64,000 nt of DNA from Nocardia sp. CDC159. Its GTDB lineage: Bacteria; Actinomycetota; Actinomycetes; Mycobacteriales; Mycobacteriaceae. The stretch covers positions 558,001 to 622,000 of the forward strand of contig NZ_JAMRXH010000002.1 of NCBI RefSeq assembly GCF_023740735.1, read 5' to 3'. Of the stretch, positions 8,618 through 18,920 are shown piece after piece. Each line of letters begins with the position of its first letter. Position 1 is the stretch's first letter. Position numbers and translations under genes: made by a program. The notes below the pieces were generated by a model. That model saw only the letters and a program-made list of their open reading frames with translations. It did no database searches and had not been told where the DNA came from.

Positions 8618-8639
8618 ACAGCATGGGAGCTACCGATGA
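8610..8639 (+). CDS. Leaderless 9-codon leader ORF overlapping the aldA start
   Basis: GTG at 8610, 8 nt after the -10 hexamer, opens the frame VSGQHGSYR and stops at TGA 8637-8639, which overlaps the aldA ATG (8636-8638) as ATGA. At cyp123 and tetR the start codon in the equivalent position opens the gene itself, so ribosomes may load here on a leaderless mRNA and pass to aldA by coupling. The peptide has no repeated codons that would suggest amino-acid attenuation. Translation is inferred, not shown. Confidence 0.4.
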   Translation: MSGQHGSYR

Positions 8640-10102
8640 GCAGGCTCGTCACGACCGCTGGCTCACCGCTGTTGATCGGCGGGGCATTGGTCCCCGGCGG
8701 CGCGGGTGTCTTCGCCACGATCAACCCGGCGACCGAGGAGGTCCTCGGCCACGCCGCCAATGCCGATGCCAGCGATCTGGACGCGGCCGTCACCGCCGCC
8801 CGCACCGCCTTCGACGACACCGACTGGTCGCGCGATCCCGCCTTTCGCGCACACTGTCTGCGGCAGTTGCGCGAAGCCCTGCGCGAGCACCTCGAGGAAC
8901 TGCGCGAGATCACCATCGCCGAGGCGGGCGCGCCGCGCATGCTGACCGGCGGGCCGCAACTCGAGGCCCCGATCGTCGATCTCGGCTACTTCGCCGATCT
9001 TGCCGAAAACTATTGCTGGGAAACCGATCTGGGCACCGCCGCGCCGATGGGCATCAAGTCCGGCCGCACGCTGCGTCGCGAACCCGTCGGCGTGCTCGGG
9101 GCGATCACCCCGTGGAATTTCCCGCATCAGATCAACCTCGCCAAACTGGGCCCGGCACTGGCCGCGGGCAATACCGTGGTGCTCAAGCCCGCTCCCGACA
9201 CCCCATGGTGCGCGGCGCTGGTGGGTCGGATCATCGCCGAGCGGACCGACATCCCGGCGGGGGTAGTCAACGTGATCACCTCCGACGATCACGGCCTGGG
9301 CGCCCGGTTGGTGACCGATCCGCGGGTGGACATGATCTCCTTCACCGGCTCCACCGCCACGGGGCGGACCGTCATGGCCGGTGCCGCGGCGACGGTGAAG
9401 AAGGTCTTCCTGGAACTCGGCGGCAAATCGGCGTTCATCGTGCTCGACGACGCCGATATCGTCGCGGCGGTTCGCTACGCCGCCTTCTCGGTCTGCGTCC
9501 ACGCCGGACAGGGCTGCGCGCTCACCACCCGGCTGCTGGTGCCGCGCGCGGCCTATCCGGATGCCGTGGCGGTCGCGGCCGCGACCATGACGGGCATCGT
9601 GCCCGGCGATCCCGGCGATCCCGGAACCGTCTGCGGCCCAGTGATTTCCGAGCGCCAGCGCGCCCGCGTGGAGCGCTATCTCGACATCGCCCGCGCCGAG
9701 GGCGGGCGGATCGTGACCGGCGGCGGCCGTCCGCCGCGCGAGCGCGGCTGGTTCGTCGAGCCCACCCTCATCGCCGATCTGCCCAACACTTCGACCGTCG
9801 CGCGGGAGGAGATCTTCGGTCCGGTGCTGGTCGTGATCCCACACGACGGCGACGACGATGCGATCCGCCTGGCCAACGACTCGCCCTACGGCCTGTCCGG
9901 CGCGGTGTGGGGTACCGATCCCGAGCGCATCCGGCGGGTCGTGCGGAGGGTTCGCACCGGCACGCTCAGCGTCAACGGCGGCCTGTGGTACTCGGCCGAC
10001 GCCCCGTTCGGCGGCTACAAGCAATCCGGTATCGGGCGCGAGCTCGGCGTGGCCGGATTCGAGGAATACACCGAAACCAAGCTGATCGCGACCGCCGAAT
10101 AG
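8636..10102 (+). CDS. aldA: Aldehyde dehydrogenase AldA (Rv0768-like)
   Basis: 488-residue NAD(P)+-dependent ALDH. PWNF at 159-162, KPAPDTP at 184-190, FTGSTATG at 236-243, general base Glu260 in ELGGKS and nucleophile Cys294 in GQGC. The ATG at 8636 has GGAG 7 nt upstream and is the position fitting the homologue. First gene of a tightly overlapping operon matching Rv0768-Rv0771. It probably oxidises an aldehyde produced by the P450s and SDRs of the locus. Regulated by the palindrome at +1 and perhaps the KstR-like site at -35. Confidence 0.9.
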   Translation: MSRLVTTAGSPLLIGGALVPGGAGVFATINPATEEVLGHAANADASDLDAAVTAARTAFDDTDWSRDPAFRAHCLRQLREALREHLEELREITIAEAGAPRMLTGGPQLEAPIVDLGYFADLAENYCWETDLGTAAPMGIKSGRTLRREPVGVLGAITPWNFPHQINLAKLGPALAAGNTVVLKPAPDTPWCAALVGRIIAERTDIPAGVVNVITSDDHGLGARLVTDPRVDMISFTGSTATGRTVMAGAAATVKKVFLELGGKSAFIVLDDADIVAAVRYAAFSVCVHAGQGCALTTRLLVPRAAYPDAVAVAAATMTGIVPGDPGDPGTVCGPVISERQRARVERYLDIARAEGGRIVTGGGRPPRERGWFVEPTLIADLPNTSTVAREEIFGPVLVVIPHDGDDDAIRLANDSPYGLSGAVWGTDPERIRRVVRRVRTGTLSVNGGLWYSADAPFGGYKQSGIGRELGVAGFEEYTETKLIATAE

Positions 10103-10112
10103 GAGTATCACC

Positions 10113-10862
10113 ATGGCCCGCTTCACCGGACGATCCGCGATCGTCACCGGCGCCGCCCAGGGCATCGGCGCGGCCTATGCCCGAGCACTGGCCGCCGAGG
10201 GGGCGAGGGTCGTCGTGGCCGACCTGAATGCCGATCGCGGCGAACAGGTCGCGAACCAGATCGTGCGCGACGGCGGCACCGCCGTATTCCACCGCGTCGA
10301 CGTGTCCGATCCCGAATCCGCGACGGCGCTGGCCGAATTCACCGTCGCCGAATTCGGCGGCATCGACCATCTGGTCAACAATGCCGCCATCTACGGCGAG
10401 ATGAAACTCGATCTGCTGCTGACGGTCCCATGGGACTACTACAAGAAGTTCATGGGCGTGAACCTCGACGGCGCGCTGAATATGACCCGCGCGGTCTGGC
10501 AGCCCATGGCCCGCGGCGGCGGCTCGATCGTGAACCAGTCGTCCACGGCCGCCTGGCTGTACTCCGGCTTCTACGGCCTCGCCAAGGCCGGAATCAACGG
10601 GCTGACCCAGCAATTGGCCCACGAACTCGGCGGCTCGGGCATCCGGATCAATGCCATCGCACCCGGCCCGATCGATACCGAGGCCACCAAGACCGTCACG
10701 CCCGGCAGCATCGTGCGGAATATGGTGGCGCGACTTCCCCTGAAACGCATGGGAACTCCCGACGACCTGGTCGGCGCCTGCCTGTATCTGCTCTCCGACG
10801 AGGCGAGCTGGGTGACCGGGCACATTCTCAATGTCGACGGCGGACAGATCTTCCGGTCATGA
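10113..10862 (+). CDS. Short-chain dehydrogenase, FabG-like (Rv0769-like)
   Basis: 249-residue SDR: TGAAQGIG at 12-19, NNAA, active Ser in NQSSTAAW and YGLAK as the catalytic Tyr/Lys; C-terminal VTGHILNVDGG is typical of the FabG group. Asp at the end of beta2 (VVADLN) favours NAD(H). It follows aldA by 10 bp and overlaps the next ATG. Same gene order as Rv0768-Rv0769 in M. tuberculosis. Substrate unknown. Confidence 0.88.
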   Translation: MARFTGRSAIVTGAAQGIGAAYARALAAEGARVVVADLNADRGEQVANQIVRDGGTAVFHRVDVSDPESATALAEFTVAEFGGIDHLVNNAAIYGEMKLDLLLTVPWDYYKKFMGVNLDGALNMTRAVWQPMARGGGSIVNQSSTAAWLYSGFYGLAKAGINGLTQQLAHELGGSGIRINAIAPGPIDTEATKTVTPGSIVRNMVARLPLKRMGTPDDLVGACLYLLSDEASWVTGHILNVDGGQIFRS

Positions 10863-11722
10863 GCGCCACCGTCGGATTCATCGGCCTGGGCAGTATGGGC
10901 GCGCCCATGGCGCAGCGACTGCTCGACCGGCCCGGCGGGCTGGTGGTCTGCGATACCCGGCCCGAGGTGCTCGAGCCGTTCGTCACGGCCGGGGCCGAGG
11001 CGGTGGACGCGGCGGCCGAGGTCGGTGCGCGCGCCGCGGTGATCTCGGTGGCCGTGGTGAACGATGCGCAGGTGCGCGCGGTCGTCGCCGAAATCCTGCG
11101 CACCGCGCGCCCGGGCACGGTGGTCGCGGTGCATTCGACCATCAGCGATGAGACGGCCCACGCGGCCGCGGCCGAATGCGTCGGGGCGGGCATCGAATTC
11201 GTCGACGCGCCGGTCAGCGGCGGCGCGCCCGGGGCGCAGCACGGCAAGCTCGCGGTGATGGTCGGCGGCAGCGCCGCGGCGTTCGAACGCGTACGAGAGC
11301 CGTTCGGCCATTTCGCGGATCTGATCGTGCACGCCGGACCCGTGGGCGCGGGCACGCGAATGAAGCTGGCGCGCAATCTGTTGCACTTCGTCAGCTTCAC
11401 CGCGGCCGCCGAGGCGCAACGCCTGGCCGAGGCGGCCGGCTTGGATATCACCGCGCTGGGCGCGGTGGTGCGCCATTCCGATGCCGTGACCGGCGGACCG
11501 GGCGCGATCATGCTGCGCGACACCACCGCACCGGTCGCACCCGACGACTTCTGGTACTCGATCCTGGGCCACGTCCGCGATCTGGGCGAGAAGGATCTGT
11601 CGCTGGCCCTGGCCCTGGGCGAGCGGCTCGGCATCGAATTGCCCCTGGCCCGAATGGCTCTCGACGCACTGGGCACCGGCCTCGGGGTCGGTTCGGGCGA
11701 TATCGCGAAGGAGCGGTCATGA
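10859..11722 (+). CDS. 3-hydroxyisobutyrate-dehydrogenase-family NAD(P)-binding protein (Rv0770-like)
   Basis: 287 residues, beta-hydroxyacid dehydrogenase family. Rossmann motif GFIGLGSMG at 6-14, substrate-binding DAPVSGG at 116-122, and catalytic Lys169 in GAGTRMKLARN with Asn173 following. The family oxidises beta-hydroxyacids or reduces their semialdehydes. Overlaps both neighbours by ATGA. In this operon a branched 3-hydroxyacid or side-chain intermediate is a reasonable but unproven substrate. Confidence 0.87.
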   Translation: MSATVGFIGLGSMGAPMAQRLLDRPGGLVVCDTRPEVLEPFVTAGAEAVDAAAEVGARAAVISVAVVNDAQVRAVVAEILRTARPGTVVAVHSTISDETAHAAAAECVGAGIEFVDAPVSGGAPGAQHGKLAVMVGGSAAAFERVREPFGHFADLIVHAGPVGAGTRMKLARNLLHFVSFTAAAEAQRLAEAAGLDITALGAVVRHSDAVTGGPGAIMLRDTTAPVAPDDFWYSILGHVRDLGEKDLSLALALGERLGIELPLARMALDALGTGLGVGSGDIAKERS

Positions 11723-12090
11723 CCACCGAACGTCGGCAGCGCGGCCTGGCCAAGATGAGCGAGGTCTACGGCTGGACATTCGAGGACGGGCCGGGCGAGC
11801 ACTTCGCCGTCACCGCCGATCACCTGTTCGCCGACATCTGGTCGCGCCCGGGTCTGTCGATCCGCGACCGCCGCCTGCTGCTGATCGGCGCGCTCACCGC
11901 ACAGGGCCTGTTCGATATCGCCGAGATCCAGATCGGCGCGGCCCTGCACAACGAGGAACTGACCGAGGACCAGCTGCGCGAGATCGCGCTGTTCCTGTGC
12001 CACTACATCGGCTGGCCCGCCGGTACCAAACTCGACGGTGTGGTGGGAAAGGCTGTGGCACAGGCGAAGAAGAGGAGCAACGGATCATGA
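11719..12090 (+). CDS. Carboxymuconolactone decarboxylase family protein (Rv0771-like)
   Basis: 123 residues of the AhpD/CMD-like all-helical family. RDRRLLLIGALTAQG and ALHNEELTEDQLREIALFLCHYIGWPAG are the typical helices. The redox pair CxxC of AhpD is absent; only one Cys (in FLCHY) and an adjacent His remain, which fits the decarboxylase/lactonase-type branch. The equivalent M. tuberculosis gene Rv0771 closes the same operon. Overlaps the next gene by ATGA. Reaction unknown. Confidence 0.86.
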   Translation: MTTERRQRGLAKMSEVYGWTFEDGPGEHFAVTADHLFADIWSRPGLSIRDRRLLLIGALTAQGLFDIAEIQIGAALHNEELTEDQLREIALFLCHYIGWPAGTKLDGVVGKAVAQAKKRSNGS

Positions 12091-13556
12091 CCGAAACCAC
12101 CACGGTGCGCCCGCTGCGCGCGGACGCCGTCCCCGGCTGGGATCTCGAGGCCGACGTGGTGATCGCCGGATACGGGGTCGCGGGCGCCGCGGCCGCGATC
12201 GAGGCCGCCCGGGCCGGGGCCGAGGTGCTGGTGCTGGAGCGCACCGGCGGCTGGGGCGGTGCGGCCGCGCAGTCGGGTGGATTCATCTATTTGGGCGGCG
12301 GCACCGCGCTGCAGAAGGCGCTGGGCTTCGAGGACACCCCGGAGAACATGGAGAGGTTCCTGCTCGCCGCGCTCGGCCCCGGGGTGGACGAGGCCAAGAT
12401 CCACGACTACTGCCAGGGCAGCGTCGAACATTTCGATTGGCTTGTCGCCCAAGGTGTTCCGTTCAAGGAGGAGTTCTGGGGCGAGCCCGGCTGGGAGCCA
12501 CCGCACGACGAGGGACTGATGTACTCCGGCGGGGAGAACGCCGCACCGTTCCACACCATCGCCACGCCCGCGCCCCGGGGGCATCTGCCGCAGATGCAGA
12601 ACAAGCGCACCGGTGAGAAGGGCGGCGGGTACATGCTGATGAAACCGCTCACCGACACCGCCGAAAAGCTGGGCGTGCGCGCCGAATACGACATCCGCAT
12701 CCAGCGCCTGATCGTCGACGACACCGATCGGGTGGTCGGGGTGGTCGCCAAGCGCTACGGCAGGCCGCTGCACATCCGGGCTCGCCGCGGCGTCGTGCTG
12801 GCCACCGGCAGCTTCGCGTATCAGCGGCAGATGATCGAGAACTACGCACCCCGGCTGATCGGCCGCCCGGCCGCGGCCATCGAGGAACACGACGGCATCG
12901 GCATTCGCATCGCCCAGGCACTCGGCGCGGATCTGGCCCATATGGACGCCACCGAGGTCGCGTTCTTCGGCGATCCGCAAATGCTGGCCCGCGGCATTCT
13001 GGTCAACGGCCGGGGCCAGCGCTTTATCGCCGAGGACACCTATCCCGGTCGGATCGGCCAGGCCACCCTCATCCAGCAGGACAATGAGGCGTTCCTGATC
13101 CTCGATGAGGCCGCGCTCGAGCAGGCACTGACCACCGAGACCTCCACCCCGTTCTTCCGCCAGCCCCCGACCTGGGCCGCGGAGTCGGTCGAGGAGCTCG
13201 AGGGCGAGATGGGACTGCCCGCGGGGGCATTGCAGGCCACCGTCGATGTCTACAACCGGCACGCCGAGCGCGGACAGGATCCGCTGCTGGGCAAGAAAAC
13301 CGAATGGGTGCGTCCGATCGGCACACCGGTCGCCGGATTCGATATGCGCGGCTTCACCGCCGGGTTCACCCTGGGCGGCCTGCGCACCGATCTCGACGCG
13401 CGCGTGTTGCACGTATCCGGCGAACCCATCGCCGGACTCTACGCGGCGGGCCGCTGCACCTCCGGTATCTGCGCCGGTGGCTATGCGAGCGGCTCCTCAC
13501 TCGGCGACGGCAGCTTTTACGGCCGCCGGGCCGGGCGCGCCGCCGCGGGCAACTGA
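12087..13556 (+). CDS. FAD-binding dehydrogenase, 3-ketosteroid-delta1-dehydrogenase/fumarate-reductase type
   Basis: 489 residues of the FAD_binding_2 family. N-terminal dinucleotide fold VVIAGYGVAGAAAAIEAARAG at about 24-44, a GGWGGAAAQSGGFIYLGGG segment near 57, and C-terminal FAD motif YAAGRCTSG...GGYASGSSLGDG. The layout resembles KstD-like proteins such as Rv0785, but the catalytic tyrosines of true KstD cannot be assigned by eye. It is the last overlapping gene of the aldA operon, whereas M. tuberculosis has this gene further away. Steroid dehydrogenation is inferred. Confidence 0.8.
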   Translation: MTETTTVRPLRADAVPGWDLEADVVIAGYGVAGAAAAIEAARAGAEVLVLERTGGWGGAAAQSGGFIYLGGGTALQKALGFEDTPENMERFLLAALGPGVDEAKIHDYCQGSVEHFDWLVAQGVPFKEEFWGEPGWEPPHDEGLMYSGGENAAPFHTIATPAPRGHLPQMQNKRTGEKGGGYMLMKPLTDTAEKLGVRAEYDIRIQRLIVDDTDRVVGVVAKRYGRPLHIRARRGVVLATGSFAYQRQMIENYAPRLIGRPAAAIEEHDGIGIRIAQALGADLAHMDATEVAFFGDPQMLARGILVNGRGQRFIAEDTYPGRIGQATLIQQDNEAFLILDEAALEQALTTETSTPFFRQPPTWAAESVEELEGEMGLPAGALQATVDVYNRHAERGQDPLLGKKTEWVRPIGTPVAGFDMRGFTAGFTLGGLRTDLDARVLHVSGEPIAGLYAAGRCTSGICAGGYASGSSLGDGSFYGRRAGRAAAGN

Positions 13557-13572
13557 AAGGACCGGCATTTCC

Positions 13573-14421
13573 ATGCGTTTCGGGATCGTCCTGTTCACCA
13601 GCGACCGTGGCATCACCCCGGCCGCGGCCGCCCGCGCCGCCGAGGAGCGCGGGTTCGCCTCGTTCTTCGTGCCCGAGCACACCCACATCCCGGTGAAGCG
13701 GGAGGCGGCGCATCCGGTGACCGGTGATGCCAGCCTGCCCGACGACCGCTATCTGCGCACCCTCGATCCGTGGGTGGCGCTGGGTACCGCGGCCGCCGTG
13801 ACCGAGCGCATCGAATTGGCCACGGCGGTGGCACTTCCCACCGAGCACGATCCGATCACCCTCGCCAAGACCATCGCCACCCTGGATCACCTGTCCGGCG
13901 GCCGGGTCACCCTCGGCGCCGGATTCGGTTGGAATACCGACGAACTCGCCGACCACGGCATCCCAGGCGACCAGCGCCGCACCGCGCTGCGCGAATACCT
14001 GGCGGCCATGCGCGCGCTGTGGACGCAGGAGGAGGCGAGCTACGACGGCCGGTTCGTGCGGTTCGGCCCGAGCTGGGCCTGGCCCAAGCCGGTGCAGGCC
14101 CAACTGCCGGTGCTCATCGGAACCGCGGGCACCGAACAGGGTTTCCGCTGGATCGCCCGGCACGCCGACGGCTGGATCACCACCCCGTACGAACACGAAC
14201 TGCTGCTGAAGCGGCTGGGCCTGCTGCAGGACAGCTGGCGGGCCGAGGGACGCGGCGGCGCGCCGCGGGTGGTGGCGCTGGACGGCAAGCCCGACCCGCG
14301 ACGCCGCGCCGAGTGGGAGGCCGCGGGCGTCACCGACGCGCTGTACGGGCTGCCGGACAAGGCCGAGTCCGAGGTGCTGGCCTACCTCGATCGACTGGCG
14401 GTCAAGCTGGGCCTGGCCTGA
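13573..14421 (+). CDS. LLM-class, probably F420-dependent oxidoreductase (Rv0953c-like)
   Basis: 282-residue luciferase-like monooxygenase family protein. Almost colinear with M. tuberculosis Rv0953c: GIVLFTSDRGITPAAAAR, FFVPEHTHIP, DDRYLRTLDPWVALGTAAAVT, GGRVTLGAGFGWNTDELADH and GPSWAWPKPVQ. The (beta/alpha)8 barrel typically binds coenzyme F420 (or FMN). 16 bp after the KstD-like gene, so it likely shares the aldA transcript. Rv0953c is recalled as a KstR-regulon gene, which fits the operators nearby. Substrate unknown. Confidence 0.88.
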   Translation: MRFGIVLFTSDRGITPAAAARAAEERGFASFFVPEHTHIPVKREAAHPVTGDASLPDDRYLRTLDPWVALGTAAAVTERIELATAVALPTEHDPITLAKTIATLDHLSGGRVTLGAGFGWNTDELADHGIPGDQRRTALREYLAAMRALWTQEEASYDGRFVRFGPSWAWPKPVQAQLPVLIGTAGTEQGFRWIARHADGWITTPYEHELLLKRLGLLQDSWRAEGRGGAPRVVALDGKPDPRRRAEWEAAGVTDALYGLPDKAESEVLAYLDRLAVKLGLA

Positions 14422-14469
14422 ATATTCTGTCCCCCTGTGCCTTCGACCATCGGAGAGTGAGCCGAGAAC

Positions 14470-15717
14470 GTGCGTATCGCCCTGCTGTCCTACCGCAGCA
14501 AGACCCACTGTGGCGGACAGGGGGTCTACGTCCGGCACCTGAGCCGCGGACTGGCCGAACTGGGCCACGAGGTGGAAATCCTTTCCGGGCAACCGTATCC
14601 GGAACTGCTCGACCCCCGGGTGCGGCTCACCGAGGTGCCCAGCCTGGATCTGTACCGGGAGCCCGATCCGTTCCGCACCCCGCGACCGAGTGAGCTGCGC
14701 GACCGGATCGATCTGCTGGAGCTGGCCACCATGTGGACGGCCGGATTCCCGGAACCGCGCACCTTCAGCCTGCGCGCGGCGCGGCTGTTGCGCTCGCGCG
14801 CGGCCGATTTCGATGTCGTGCACGACAACCAGTGCCTCGGTTACGGCCTGCTCGACATCGCCCGCCACCTGCCGCTGGTCGCCACGATCCACCATCCGAT
14901 CACCCGCGACCGCGCCCTCGATCTGGCCGCCGCGCCGTGGCGGCGCAAGCCGTTCGTGCGCCGCTGGTACGGCTTCCTCGGCATGCAGCGCCGGGTGGCC
15001 CGGCGCATTCCGGATCTGATCACCGTATCGGCCTCCTCGGCCGCCGATATCGCCGCCGACTTCGGCGTCACCGCCGAGCAACTGCGCGTGGTGCCGCTGG
15101 GCGTGGACACCGAACTGTTCCGGCCGCGCGGGCCGCGGGTGGCCGGGCGCATCGTCGCGGTCGCCAGCGCCGACAAGCCGCTCAAGGGCATCGGCAATCT
15201 ACTGCGGGCGCTGGCCCGGCTGCGCACCGCCCACGAGGTGGAGCTGCGGCTGGTCGCGCGGCTGGAACCGCAGGGGCCGACGGCCAAACTCATCGCCGAA
15301 CTCGGCCTGTCCGATATCGTCAGCGTCGCGGGCGGGCTGTCCGATCGCGACCTCGCCGAGCTGCTGGCCTCGGCGGAGTTGGCCTGCATTCCCTCACTGT
15401 ACGAGGGCTTTTCGCTGCCCGCGGTGGAGGCGCTCGCCAGTGGTACGCCGCTGGTTGCCAGCCGTGCGGGAGCGCTGCCGGAGGTGGCCGGGGAGTGCGC
15501 CGAACTGGTCCGGCCCGGCGATATCGACGAATTGACCGCGGCCATCGGCGCCCTGCTGAATTCCCCGCGCCGGCGCGCGGCGCTGAGCGAGGCGGGGCGT
15601 ACCCGCGCGCTGGCGGTCTACAGCTGGGCGGCCGTCGCGGCGCAGACGGTCGCGGTCTACGAGCGGGCCATCGCCCGGACGTCCGGACAGCACCACGAGG
15701 AGGCGAACGCATGCTGA
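14470..15717 (+). CDS. Glycosyltransferase family 4 (GT-B)
   Basis: 415 residues, GT-B fold. N-terminal Rossmann lobe starts MRIALLSYRSKTHCGGQGVYVRHLSRGLAELGHEV with the Gly-rich acceptor loop; HDNQ and TIHHPITRDR are acceptor-domain motifs. The C-terminal nucleotide-sugar lobe has PSLYEGFSLPAVEALASGTPLVAS, including the EGFSLPAVE retaining-GT signature. Start is GTG 14470. First gene of a cassette in which the next two genes overlap (7 and 14 bp). No membrane segment. Sugar donor and acceptor unknown; a glycolipid or cell-envelope glycan is plausible. Confidence 0.85.
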   Translation: MRIALLSYRSKTHCGGQGVYVRHLSRGLAELGHEVEILSGQPYPELLDPRVRLTEVPSLDLYREPDPFRTPRPSELRDRIDLLELATMWTAGFPEPRTFSLRAARLLRSRAADFDVVHDNQCLGYGLLDIARHLPLVATIHHPITRDRALDLAAAPWRRKPFVRRWYGFLGMQRRVARRIPDLITVSASSAADIAADFGVTAEQLRVVPLGVDTELFRPRGPRVAGRIVAVASADKPLKGIGNLLRALARLRTAHEVELRLVARLEPQGPTAKLIAELGLSDIVSVAGGLSDRDLAELLASAELACIPSLYEGFSLPAVEALASGTPLVASRAGALPEVAGECAELVRPGDIDELTAAIGALLNSPRRRAALSEAGRTRALAVYSWAAVAAQTVAVYERAIARTSGQHHEEANAC

Positions 15718-16428
15718 CCGTCGATTTCGACCGCCTGGGTATCCGGCCCGGCACCCGGGTCATCGATGTGGGCTGCGGGCAGGGCCGCCACTCGTTCGAG
15801 GCGTACCGGCGCGGCGCGGATATCGTCGCCTTCGATCAGAACGCCGACGATCTGGGCGAGGTGAAGGTCATGTTCGGCGCGCTGGCCGAGGCGGGCGAGG
15901 CTCCCGCATCCGCGCGCGCCGAGACGATTCAGGGCGATGCGCTCGCGCTGCCGTTCGACGACGGGGAGTTCGACGTGATCATCGCCTCGGAGATTCTCGA
16001 GCACATTCCCGACGACGAGCGGGCCATCGACGAGCTGGCGCGGGTGCTCAAACCCGGTGGGGCGCTGGCGGTCACGGTGCCGCGCTGGTTGCCCGAGCGG
16101 ATCTGCTGGCTGCTGTCGGATCAATATCACGCCAACGAGGGCGGGCACGTGCGCGTCTATCGCGCGGACGAGTTGCGCGCCAAGGTGACCGCGCGGCGGC
16201 TGCGCTTCGTCCACGCCGAGCACGCACATGCCCTGCACTCGCCCTACTGGTGGTTGAAATGCCTGGTGGGCGTAGACGATTCCGAGCACATCGCGGTGCG
16301 CGCCTACCACCGGCTGCTGGTGTGGGACATGATGCGGGCGCCGCGGCTGACCCGGATCGCCGAAGCCACTCTGAATCCGATCATCGGCAAGAGCGTCGCG
16401 CTCTACTTCACCAAACCGGCGGTGCGTC

Positions 16429-16442
<14 letters not shown>
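15711..16442 (+). CDS. Class I SAM-dependent methyltransferase
   Basis: 243 residues with a complete methyltransferase core: motif I VIDVGCGQGRHSFEA, acidic motif VAFDQNAD, motif II GDALALPFDDGEFDVIIASEILEHIPDD and LKPGGALAVTVPR. The C-terminal 80 residues (Trp/His-rich, LHSPYWWLKCLVG) form a cap probably binding the acceptor. Start codon overlaps the glycosyltransferase gene by 7 bp. A sugar or lipid O-methylation linked to the glycosyltransferase product is inferred. Confidence 0.87.
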
Positions 16443-18833
<2,391 letters not shown>

Positions 18834-18841
18834 CTGCGCCC

Positions 18842-18886
18842 TTGTCGCGACGCGCCGCACGTAGTACCGTCCAGACAGGTGTCCAG
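18842..18886 (+). promoter_or_regulatory. cyp51 promoter with palindromic operator
   Basis: -35 TTGTCG (18842-18847), 17-bp spacer, -10 TACCGT (18865-18870), 8 nt, then GTG (18879). Palindrome CCAGACAGGTGTCCAG at 18871-18886. The GTG is in frame with the cyp51 ATG at 18921, unlike an ordinary 5' leader. Same module as at tetR, cyp123 and aldA. Confidence 0.65.
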
Positions 18887-18920
18887 CACGACTGGACGCG
18901 GTACTGCGGGAGGATTTCCG

